The position numbers and the translations under genes were made by a program. Shown here one piece after another: positions 29,421-42,083 of a stretch of 64,000 nt of DNA. The notes beneath the pieces are model-generated. The model did no database searches. It worked only from the letters and a program-made list of their open reading frames with translations, and was not told the DNA's origin. The DNA comes from Epithemia pelagica (lineage: Eukaryota; Bacillariophyta; Bacillariophyceae; Surirellales; Surirellaceae): NCBI GenBank assembly GCA_946965045.2, contig OX337236.1, positions 2,976,001-3,040,000 on the forward strand, written 5' to 3'. Each line of letters starts with the position of its first letter. The first letter of the stretch is position 1.

Positions 29421-29532
29421 CAAAGATCGGTCATGTTAAAGACTCGTAATCATAAAGAGTGACTATTAGGATCCTCTAGCCTAGAGGTCTATGTCTCGCT
29501 AAATCCTCGCTCACAAACGCGACCATTTCTCG
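29421..29532 (-). repeat. Copia-3 5' terminal repeat
   Basis: Partner of 23237-23348, one mismatch. At 112 bp it is unusually short for a copia LTR. Confidence 0.75.
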
Positions 29533-29536
29533 CAAC

Positions 29537-29963
29537 TTTTGTTGGTACACTGAAAAGGATGCGTTGGAGCCCCCAATAATAGACGCGCCGGGTGGTGATT
29601 CGATTCAAACACTCGCAATCGCAACCGCAACGTTGGACGACAAGAGACAAAACGACGAGTGTGTAGCACAGTTGTGAGAAAAGAACATACCATGCCACGG
29701 GTGCAGTTATGGTGTCTCTTCTCCATCTCGCTCGCTGCTCTGTCCAAGTCACACGCCCGCTTGTCAAGTCCCCCCAACACAAAAAAGAACAACAACAAGA
29801 CATTCGATGAAACTTGCCGGAAGAAGGGAACGAGAACCACAACTCTCTCTCGCAAACGACACGCACACATTTTTGGGTGTCTGCGTGTGGACTCCAAACG
29901 GTTTTATTTGGTTGTGGAGAGGTTCGAGTGTGGAACCAAAAGCGTCGGTAGGATTGATACACC
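29537..29963. other. Spacer right of Copia-3
   Basis: Overlapping short frames on both strands, none with a recognisable domain. Confidence 0.4.
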
Positions 29964-30290
29964 ATGAGCTCAATGACTCAAGCTCCACAAGAACAAGAAA
30001 CAACAAAGGAAGGAATCCTCATTGATTTGGAACAACAAGAACGCATGGAGGAGGACCAGCCGATCCACATGGTTCCTGCACAACTAGAACAACCAGAAGG
30101 GATCCTGATTGAGTTACACCAAGAAACCATTCTGGAGAAGGAGAGAAAGGAGATCCGCAATGACCCGAACGACAGGGACGGCGACCAGAAGAAGAAGAAA
30201 CGCCATTGGAAGTTGAAAGACCGATGCGAGTACGGTGAGCACCACCACGACCAGTCAAACCACGACTCGGTCTCCTCCTCCTGGAAGTAG
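29964..30290 (+). CDS. Hypothetical acidic/basic low-complexity protein
   Basis: 108-aa frame from ATG, Glu/Gln-rich, with an internal repeat (EGILIDLEQQ and EGILIELHQE) and a Lys run (DQKKKKRHW). No family recognised. A GTGAGC at 30234 could be a splice donor, so this may be the first exon of a longer gene. It could also be chance coding in A-rich DNA. Confidence 0.25.
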   Translation: MSSMTQAPQEQETTKEGILIDLEQQERMEEDQPIHMVPAQLEQPEGILIELHQETILEKERKEIRNDPNDRDGDQKKKKRHWKLKDRCEYGEHHHDQSNHDSVSSSWK

Positions 30291-31191
30291 TACTACTAGC
30301 ATCATCAGTGCCTCCTCGCTGTCACACCACCATGCCGCAGCCGCAGTCGGCGACTACCATTGGTCCTCGGGAGGGATGTAGGATCCCTGCACGTGCCTAT
30401 TTACTATAGCCCATTTTGTACTGTACTCGGTTTTTAATTTTAGTGTACGTATGTATTTTAGCGGTCGTGGGAAATTCCGAGCGTAAAACCAGGGTCACAA
30501 AATGGATCGAAACGCAACCGAAACAACGAGAGAAACCGTAGTGAAAGAACCAAGGAACAGAGGCAGCAAGAAACATGACAATCAAACAAGCGAGGCAATA
30601 AGCACAACAGCGAGGAAAAGCAAACATCAATCAACCAAAAAGGGCGGCCAAGGCAATAGAAGCAACAAACATCAAGAAGCAGCATGACAGAACAGCAGAG
30701 CGAAAAACAAAGGTAAAGCGACAGCAGAAGCATCAAGAGAGACAAGCAAAGCATCAAACAAAGAATCCAAAAGCGATGCAACAATCAACCAAGACAAATA
30801 GCAAAGCAGCAATCAACCAAAGGCAAAAACCAGCGCAATAAGCCAAGAAAGGCAAGAACCAACAATAGAAACAGAGACGACGAAAATGAAACAAACAACA
30901 ATCAACCAAATACAGAAACACAGAAGCATAACCAACAACAAAACAGAATGAATCAAAGAGCAGACCGAGAGAAAAGAGAATCAAGACAAAGGTTAGAGAT
31001 GCATTGGTAATGGGAATGGTTGCAACAATCAAAAAGAGCGAAGAAAACACTTACATATTGAAGCGATCTACACGAAGAGCTCAAGCAACAATCTGCAATG
31101 AAAAGGAAGTAGTGAGAACAAAGAAAAGACGAGACAACAATCAAACACAGAAAACTTACCTAGTTCAGTAGTATCGTCCACCATGGTGGTG
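30291..31191. other. A/C-rich tract downstream of the recombinase gene, with repeated CAACAATCAA
   Basis: Purine- and A-rich DNA with long spurious frames on the minus strand. Carries CAACAATCAA (TTGATTGTTG on the gene strand) at 30779, 30896, 31023 and 31135. A 67-nt GT-AG intron-like segment (31159 to 31093, GTAAGT...TTGCAG) on the minus strand contains one of them, so spliced 3' untranslated exons or an alternative C-terminus are plausible. Confidence 0.5.
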
Positions 31192-35016
<3,825 letters not shown>

Positions 35017-35200
35017 GGTGGCAACTCAACAATCAAATGGATGAGGAAATGACGACGACGACAACAACAACAACAACGCCTACAACGATGCCTCTCACAT
35101 TTTCAAAGACAGCCCTATGTAGCACCTAAGTATTTCGTTTGCCCCTAAATAGTGAGACGCTATGTGATCTTCTGTTCCTAAATAGTGAGATCCTAAGTGT

Positions 35201-35330
35201 TGTAAGTAATTTCCCCCAATAAGTGACTACATAGACTAAGTAGAGCAACGACTTTGAAAAATCATTGTAAGTAATTTCCCCCAATAAGTGACTACATAGA
35301 CTAAGTAGAGCAACGACCTTGAAAAATCAA
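35201..35330 (+). repeat. 65-bp tandem duplication
   Basis: TGTAAGTAATTTCCCCC... repeats at 35201 and 35266 with one difference (ACTTTG versus ACCTTG). The preceding sequence (35120-35200) has two more partial copies of an AAATAGTGAGA motif. Confidence 0.9.
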
Positions 35331-35403
35331 CGGAGGAAAAGCCTAACAAATTTTAATTCTGTGTGACACATACATCCCCCCTCGGACGCAACGGAAGCGC
35401 ACG

Positions 35404-35608
35404 ACATCTGCTCCTTGTCGTGATTCTCGTCGGGGGCACTTCTCGGGGGCCTAACTCCTCGGCGGGCAATAGGTCCTCGTCGTGTACTGCCCCAAATCCG
35501 CTTATAGCGGATTTTTTGGGCAGTACACTCCTCGGACCTATTGCCCTTCTCGGAGTTAGGCGCCCCTCGTCGTGCCCCACTCCTCGGATCACTCCGCGGA
35601 GCAGATGT
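35404..35608. repeat. Foldback (long inverted repeat)
   Basis: Arms begin ACATCTGCTCC and end GGAGCAGATGT. Internal matching blocks include GGGCAATAGGTCC with GGACCTATTGCCC and TGTACTGCCC with GGGCAGTACA, around a central AAATCCGCTTATAGCGGATTTT. Arms about 100 bp with small mismatched bulges. No ORF inside. May be a foldback transposon or MITE; no clear target duplication seen. Confidence 0.85.
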
Positions 35609-35662
35609 AGAACTACGACACGAGTACCATTGTCACCAGCACCCACCAGTCGACCGTGACCA

Positions 35663-36376
35663 TTGCACTTTTGGAGGAGGAATCACAACAACAACAACAA
35701 GAAGATCCACAAGTCACTTCTTCTTCTTCTTCTTTGTTTTGGAATACTGGCGACGACACGGCTCCAGCAGGCTTGGATCACACGTACTACTACCAAAGAT
35801 GAGGATTCCCTCATTTTGCGGCACATTCATTTGGACCATGTGGCCCTGCAATGGTTGCGGAATCAATACCAGGTCTGGTGTTTGGAACGACGACGCCAAC
35901 CCTGCCTCCCCACGGCCAGCCCCACCAAACTACAACGTCTCGTATTGGATCAGTGTTCCTACAGTGGCGATTGTTCCACCCGACAGGCCTTGCTCCAGTT
36001 TTTGAATCATGTGGGACCAGAACTGGTCGAACTGGTCGTTCAGGAAACCACCATTCCTTCCCGGATTATGGGCCACCCGCAAGATGCAGAACCACAACCA
36101 AATGAGGACGAGGACGAGGAGTTTCTGTCAGACGCCTCCTTGGCGGGTCCCATCTTGGCCGGCTTTCACACCATGGGTGCATCCTTGGAACGCTTGGTCT
36201 TGGATCATGCCGATTTGCGTCGTCAGGGCTATGCCTTGAGGTGTTTTTTGGCCAAGGCTCGGAACTTGCATTCCTTGACCTTGTCGTCCTGTCACGTTTC
36301 GGACGACACCTGTCGAGCCTTGACCACCACCACCACCAAGACTTGCAGCAAGACCAACCACCCTATTCCTGTCTGA
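35663..36376 (+). pseudogene. Leucine-rich-repeat protein fragment
   Basis: Frame open between a TGA just before 35663 and a stop at 36376, without an ATG at its start. It encodes a hydrophobic Leu run near the beginning, then LRR-like units (LQRLVLDQCS, LVELVVQETTI, LERLVLDHADL, LHSLTLSSCHVSDDTC) of the RNI type. Usual proteins of this kind are longer; the right end decays into Thr-rich sequence before the GA microsatellite, and the left end abuts the foldback. Probably truncated at both ends, though an upstream spliced exon cannot be excluded. Confidence 0.5.
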
Positions 36377-36433
36377 TGCAGATGGAAGACACGTGTATTT
36401 GGGCCTATTTGCTCTGTCATGCCGAGTGAGGTG

Positions 36434-36547
<114 letters not shown>

Positions 36548-36639
36548 AACCGGAACGACAAGAGGAACGACAAGAAGGGCGGGCACCACCAGAGAAACAC
36601 GGTCCTGTCCATGTGTCATTCGGGAGCAGCCATCCAGCC

Positions 36640-37110
36640 AGCCACCACAGACTAGGGATTGCTCCAAGGAATGATGATGATGGTACAGGCATACAAAACA
36701 AAACAAAAAACGAAACAAACAACAAAGGGACAATCCATTCTCGATTCTGCATACACTACACTCTACTGTATCTCTACTACTAGGATCCAGTGCTGCATGG
36801 AATTTCTTTTCGTTGTATGGCGTCTACGGATCCGCTATATCGTAGAACCAACTAGCTAGATGGGTCCCTCCAGATCTTGTGGCCATGTCGAGTCGTAGGA
36901 GGAACGAGCGTGGTCTACTCTCCAATACTCCTAAAGCCACTGTGTCCGGTCCATGTCATTGGACCACCACAGACACGGGGTGGGGTTGCTCCAATGGATG
37001 TGGTGGTACAGGCAAAGCAACACACAACAACAACGGGACAATCAATTCTCTTTTCGGTATACTCACCACTCTGCTGCTGTTTCTCGACTACAGAGGATCC
37101 GTCCGTCTCG
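36640..37110 (+). repeat. Diverged tandem duplication, period about 308 bp
   Basis: CCACCACAGAC...GGTTGCTCCAA...ATG...TGGTACAGGCA and later GGGACAATC-ATTCTC...TACTCTAC/ACCACTC...AGGATCC occur at about 36645-36790 and again at 36960-37100. No convincing protein in either unit. Confidence 0.6.
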
Positions 37111-37491
37111 TCTTGTCTGAACGAAACAGAAACGCCATATTGCTGTACTGGGTGCAGGAGAAACTCCATTTTGTAGTAGATTGTCACGACGACGACAACA
37201 ACAACATGAGAGAGAGACACAGCCGTACAATAGCTTCATTCTCGTCATGCCATCCAGTCGTATACGTCTGTCTGATCGAGATACCACACTACGACTAGGG
37301 CGTTCAAACTTGATTATCATTGTTAAATGTCAAATTCGAGAGTAATGCATTAATATATATTAGTAGTACTATGGACTGTTGTTTTTTTCTTGTTGCCTAT
37401 CATTCTTCAATTCTTGTCGTGGGATATACTCGGCACGTTGTGTGTCTTGCTGGACGGGTCTCTTCCACGCTTTCTTCATCCTGGGAGTTGT
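37111..37491. other. Region without recognised gene
   Basis: Short frames only. Presumably includes the 3' untranslated region of the minus-strand gene ending at 37492. Confidence 0.4.
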
Positions 37492-38262
37492 TTAGTAACT
37501 TTTCTTTTCCTTTTCCTCGCAGGTCACGACAAAGGATGCGTGAAAGCCCTTCTCGTTGCATCCATTGAGAATCTCCGTACCATTGTAGACAAAACCAGGA
37601 TGAGCCACGGCGGTAACAATGACGGCACTCGATGCGGTCTTGGTAAACAAAGTACATTCCCCGGAATCATGAGGGTCGTTGCAGTCACAGCAGATACCCG
37701 AAATGGTTGGCTTTTGCGTTGCGCAGGGACAACTCACTCCCAGTTCGGCTCCAGGAGGTCCCGGCTTGATTTCTGTCATGGCCTGGTTCACGGCAAAGGT
37801 TTCGGCCACAGCCCCATCCGGAGGACCCTCCGGCATCGTCAAGGCCGCCTTGGAAATGGTCACGGGTTGAGTGGATGCCAGTGCTACCTTGAGGACATCA
37901 TGCTTGGTCACTCCATCTTTGCCGAGTAGTGTCTCGCCTTTGACAATGGCATCGCCAAAGCCAAAACAAGTCTTGTGGGAACAAGAGGCAATGTTCTTGG
38001 ACTCCGAGACGGCAAAGGGAACGACGGTCCCATTGATAAATTCTGTCATCAAGGATCGACCCACCATACCAGGTGGTGTCAAGGGTGAATTCGGATCAAT
38101 CTCGAAGTTCACGAAATAGAAGCACGGACGATCGTCCTTGGGAGGAGGAGGAGGGGGAACCTTGTCTTCGTTGTCGTCGTAGTGGTCCTTGGCAATGGTC
38201 AACGATGTCAAATAAAAGAGGGAGACAAGAACGGATGCAACGGATTTGGAGATCATGGTCAT
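37492..38262 (-). CDS. Secreted protein of unknown function
   Basis: 256 aa, single exon. The start at 38262 (ATG ACC ATG ATC) was chosen because it begins a typical signal peptide (ISKSVASVLVSLFYLTSLTIA); an in-frame upstream extension to 38499 is a tandem-repeat artefact. The mature part opens acidic with a Pro run, has two NGT glycosylation sequons, and a Cys-rich stretch (SCPCATQ, GICCDCND) in the C-terminal third. Ends in a Lys/Glu-rich tail. No family recognised; an extracellular or cell-wall role is inference from the signal peptide. Confidence 0.6.
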   Translation of the reverse strand: MTMISKSVASVLVSLFYLTSLTIAKDHYDDNEDKVPPPPPPKDDRPCFYFVNFEIDPNSPLTPPGMVGRSLMTEFINGTVVPFAVSESKNIASCSHKTCFGFGDAIVKGETLLGKDGVTKHDVLKVALASTQPVTISKAALTMPEGPPDGAVAETFAVNQAMTEIKPGPPGAELGVSCPCATQKPTISGICCDCNDPHDSGECTLFTKTASSAVIVTAVAHPGFVYNGTEILNGCNEKGFHASFVVTCEEKEKKSY

Positions 38263-38409
38263 GTAGAAAGGATCAATGAATGGTTGGCGTCTTGGTCTGT
38301 TGCTTTGTTTGGTATCTTTTCGCGGTGTGGAAATCTGCAAATTGTGAGACCACCGACACGACGAGGGAGAGAGAACAACTCGTTTCCTTGTTCCTTGCTT
38401 CTTCGCTTC

Positions 38410-38492
38410 AACGAATCTGGCGAGCGCGTCTGCGTGGTCTATTATTTTTTGGCCGAATCTGGCGAGCGCGTCTACATGATCTATTATTTCCG
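38410..38492. repeat. ~40-bp tandem repeat
   Basis: GAATCTGGCGAGCGCGTCT followed by TCTATTATTT occurs twice (about 38413 and 38454). Confidence 0.8.
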
Positions 38493-38589
38493 GGTCCATA
38501 AGCTTGCATCATAAGAACATTTGGTCTTGATTGGTTGTGCATGCTCGGACACGTGAAGGTATTATCGCGCGTGTTGTGCTGCGATATCG

Positions 38590-39290
38590 CTGCTTAAGCA
38601 ATAAGATATCAAAGTTGTGCCTACTAAAAGAGCTATGCTATTGCGCAATGAGTGTAAGATGATGCCATGAATGGAGAAGCCTACCGAATCTTCTAGAATC
38701 AGAACATGATAAGAAATTCTGTGGAGAAGGCAGGAAGTTGCCAAGAAGAGCCTTGCTGCTGCTGATGCAGCTGGAAGCTATCAATGAAGCCTCTGGGTCA
38801 GCCTGGAGGCTTCCTTGGATGCGGCAGGTGCAGCAGGCAGCTAAGAGCTGCGAGCTTCCGCGCTCAAGAGAGAGTTTGTTCCGTTCCCAGCTGTGCGCTC
38901 CGATATTGCAAGTGCGCTGCAGATGGCTTTGGCCCATTTGCTGCCAAGCCCACTCAGCTGTGGGCCCACAATGACTCGGGTTGCTCAGCCAGGGAGAGCT
39001 TTTGCTAGGCCGGGTAGCCCAGCACCGGCCTCAGGCCTTGCTGCTGCTCAGGAAGAGCCGCCAGGCTGCAGGAGGCAGGAGCAGCAGGCAAGGGCAGCAA
39101 GTGAGCTCGCCCACATGGCAAGCAGCTGCAACAGCGCCATGCGCGCTGCTAACGCGCTAGAAGGCCTGGCCATGGGGCGCTAGCCAGCCGCCAAGGCAGC
39201 CGCCAAAGAACCCGAGCAAGCACCTGCCAAGCAGGTGGCGAGCAAGAAGCCCAGCTGCAATGCACGCAAGCCGGCATGCATTCTCACCAA
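38590..39290. other. AGCTGC-rich anomalous segment
   Basis: Markedly rich in AGC, TGC and CAGC words and in G+C compared with the surrounding A/T-rich DNA. Frames on both strands are Ala/Leu/Gln-rich without a recognisable domain. Similar composition returns at about 41430-41500 and 41930-42080, next to the copy-B breakpoint. Confidence 0.5.
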
Positions 39291-40388
39291 TGCAATAGCA
39301 CCAGTTCTTGCATATCGTGCGCGCGAGACGAGACAAAAATCTCCAAATGTCGCACCAGAAACTCCTTTTTTACTCTGGTTTTTTGTATGCTCCCATTTTT
39401 GTTAAATATAATAACCCAAAAATCTCCCCAAACGACTCACTTTTTTGTGCACGACCCCGACAACCCAAATTTCAACGCAACTGTCAGCCAACCATACAGT
39501 TCAATAGAAGAAGAATAGAACAATTGCACTGTTTTGTCCGATTACAAAAAGACCGACAATTGACCGAGTCACGCCTTACACAAAACCGATCATCGAAATT
39601 TTGCTCCAATGAATGGATTCTCCACGAATCCATGCGCGCATACCGCACACAGTGTATAAAATATATACAAACCCTAATAAAGCATTACACCATAGTCGCA
39701 TTTCAATCGTCTATCAATCATTGATCTACCCATGAAGAAGCATCCTTTTCCCTCCAACCGAGTCCACTTTTCTCTGTTTGGACACTTTTACCGATGATTA
39801 TTGTTGCATCTTTTTACACTGGGTACCGAGGGTCATCATCAAAGTCACAAGGAGCCATGTTCTGCAGTGATAAGGGTGCAGAGTGCACCATGTACCACGA
39901 GAACCATCAACTGGGTCACGAGTCACGACGAGAAAGCAACTTTGCTCCATCAGCTCTCTGATTTTTTTTACATTCGGAATTAGCATTTTCATTGTGCATT
40001 CCCAGATTTTCAGATGCCGGTTGGCATCAATCTTCACTTCTGACGACTGCCGCATTCGGAGCTCCGCAATTCGGTGCATATCATGAATCATACAACTCTC
40101 TATCTGCAAGTCGATGATGGTTTTATGCTGGTCATATCACTCGGTACTGGAACATCATGGTGCCTCCTACTATACTTGTTCCGAAACATGTCAACGATGT
40201 CGGTTTCTCCCGTGGCTTACTGCCGTCTGTCATGAACTTGGATCAACTCTCCAAACACAAACTTCGATGGTTGATCCTCTCATAGAATCTGATTCCACAA
40301 GTTTGCCGAGCCAATTGCATCGAGCAACCTTATCAGATTTTGAGTGAGATACCGGCCGAGTAATCAAGAAACCACTGTTTGAAGTACC
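39291..40388. other. Region without recognised gene
   Basis: Small frames (plus 39308-39724; minus 39798-40109) have no recognisable features. Contains the promoter region of the gene at 40389. Confidence 0.4.
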
Positions 40389-41198
40389 ATGAAGTTGTCA
40401 GCTGCCGTCGTTTTTCTTGCTGCGACTATCCACAAGAATGCCGCCGTGGAAGATAGTACGCATATGGTGTTTCCCGCTCCAGAACGCTCCCAACAGCAGC
40501 AACAGCAGCAACAGCACAAGCTGCAGCAATCAAACAATACTGATGGCGCATCTTCGCTGTTACCGCCAATGCTTGACGCCGGTCCCGACTCCATCGAACC
40601 TTGCGCCGTCGGCGTTACCAACTGCGACGAAACCGCGTTGGTTTGCGACGAAGAAATGGCGCCCGATGTGATTGTCAAGCCGGGCGTATCCGGCGCTGGG
40701 TTCTATTCGTACCTTCTCAATTCGACGATGGGATTATTGGGGGTGCAGTACTACGTCTGCGCTTGCAACCGCCAATCGACCCATTTTGTTGGCGGAGAGC
40801 TTTCCGTGCGAGCCGACTCGATCTGCAAAATCAATGAGCACCGGTTGCCCCTGCCGAAGGATTCAAACGAAACGTGCCCCGACGGCGCGGCGAGCGACTG
40901 CCTCAGTTACTGCAACGACGTCACCTTCGGCGGGGACAGTTGGAAGGAAGCGAACACGATGCCAGAGAATGGCGGTGGGAAAGGCGCAGTCGGGGCTTTG
41001 GCCGACGGTTCGACCGGTTGCGTTTGCATCTGGGCCGACACGCGTATCCAAGGTTGCACCCTTCCACCTCCCAGCGATGATCCACCTCCCAGTGATGGTG
41101 TTGTATCTGGCGCACACAAACCACTCGGCGCCGTCACACTAACTGCTGCTGCCGCTACGCTGCTCGGGATGGTGGGAAGCCATGGCCTTCTTTTTTGA
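40389..41198 (+). CDS. Secreted Cys-rich protein with GPI-anchor-like tail
   Basis: 269 aa, single exon, ATG in ACC ATG A context. Signal peptide (LSAAVVFLAATIHKNAA), then a Gln run, then a compact domain with about 14 cysteines in pairs such as CAVGVTNC, YYVCAC, SDCLSYC and TGCVCIW. A PPPSDDPPPSDG linker and a hydrophobic C-terminus (AVTLTAAAATLLGMVGSHGLLF) follow, consistent with a GPI-anchor signal. Expected at the cell surface or wall. No named family recognised. Intact, with no nearby partner gene. Confidence 0.7.
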   Translation: MKLSAAVVFLAATIHKNAAVEDSTHMVFPAPERSQQQQQQQQHKLQQSNNTDGASSLLPPMLDAGPDSIEPCAVGVTNCDETALVCDEEMAPDVIVKPGVSGAGFYSYLLNSTMGLLGVQYYVCACNRQSTHFVGGELSVRADSICKINEHRLPLPKDSNETCPDGAASDCLSYCNDVTFGGDSWKEANTMPENGGGKGAVGALADGSTGCVCIWADTRIQGCTLPPPSDDPPPSDGVVSGAHKPLGAVTLTAAAATLLGMVGSHGLLF

Positions 41199-41444
41199 GT
41201 TATAATTGATTGGTGGTAGTCTACTGCTCTAGCGAAACAGAATCAGGGATTCCGGCACTTGCACAAGTGGAGAATCAAGCGGGAATAATTTAGGCCTATG
41301 CTTATTACTGCCCTGTCCGCCAAGAGTGGTGTGGAGGAAAGTGGCTGGACCAAAGGCAGGCATTATGTCTGAGCTAAAAGTAAAAGATATAGTCCAAGCA
41401 CACACAAACTGAGCGTAGATCACAAATTTTGCTTCTGCTGCCTC

Positions 41445-41822
41445 TTGCTTAGCAAGCCTGGCAAGCAGCCTTGCAGCGCGGCGCCAAGCGCAATGAGCTA
41501 TGGCATTTGCCAATTTCCCCTCTTTCTCTTTGTAAAATATTTATTTCCCTTCATCATCACAGCAGCGATCCGGGGAGATCCAGACACCCCCGGACTTGAA
41601 AAGCTTCGGCGTAAGCTAGGCTTGACGAGACCCGCGGAAGAATGCGTCACATTGTTAAAGGAGCTACTGCAGGAGCAAGAAGAGGGGAAACCGTCGTTGT
41701 CGGTGAACGATCCTCTGGAATACCTCATTGCAAGAAAGGATGGCACCGTCCACGTGGGGTCCACTCAGAATCCGATGGTGCCAGTACCTCCAGGCACCTT
41801 CGCCAGGCACGCTGATATTTGA
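41445..41822 (+). CDS. Hypothetical protein, possibly last exon of a gene
   Basis: 125-aa frame. Its C-terminal 80 residues (RGDPDTPGLEKLRRKLGL onward) look protein-like and acidic/amphipathic, while the first 40 residues overlap AT-rich sequence ending in CATCATCACAG, a possible splice acceptor at 41563. It may be a terminal exon. No family recognised. Confidence 0.3.
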   Translation: MLSKPGKQPCSAAPSAMSYGICQFPLFLFVKYLFPFIITAAIRGDPDTPGLEKLRRKLGLTRPAEECVTLLKELLQEQEEGKPSLSVNDPLEYLIARKDGTVHVGSTQNPMVPVPPGTFARHADI

Positions 41823-42083
41823 CCATGCTGGCGAAACAAGTAAGAACCGATCTTTTAATAATAGTTTGACATAATATTTTTATTATTAATTGATTTAAAT
41901 CGAGCACTATCTAAATTTATATCATAGGCACAGCTGCCCGCATTCAGCTGTGAAGGCTGCACTTTGAGGGAGCATCAATCTGCTTGCTCAACTAGGTATC
42001 CATGCAATCAGATGCAGGATCTTAATGTGCTGAGCACAAAGAGGCCATGGTCAGCTTGCCTGCGCGCAGCACAGCACTGAGCA
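41823..42083. other. Unique sequence left of the copy-B junction
   Basis: AT-rich stretch then AGCTGC-rich sequence up to the point where Copia-1 homology starts (about 42084). No gene. Confidence 0.5.

Larger units (their letters stand above)
23237..29532 (-). mobile_element. Copia-3: Ty1/copia-like retrotransposon with very short terminal repeats
   Basis: Minus-strand element of about 6.3 kb with gag (28968-27484), pol (27483-23503) and 112-115 bp terminal direct repeats. Four bases, CAAC, flank both sides (23233-23236 and 29533-29536) as a possible target duplication. The terminal repeats do not begin TG and end CA, so the exact ends are uncertain. It differs in sequence from Copia-1 and Copia-2. 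It lies beyond the part of the block whose copy-B counterpart is visible, so whether it is duplicated is unknown. Confidence 0.75.

Noticed and set aside
30458-31050. Minus-strand hydrophobic Leu/Cys/Phe-rich frames
   Set aside because: Produced by A/C-rich repeat-like DNA; no stable membrane-protein pattern and interrupted by intron-like signals.
37492-38499. 335-aa start for the secreted protein
   Set aside because: The extension is made of a 40-bp tandem repeat and precedes an obvious signal peptide with its own ATG at 38262.
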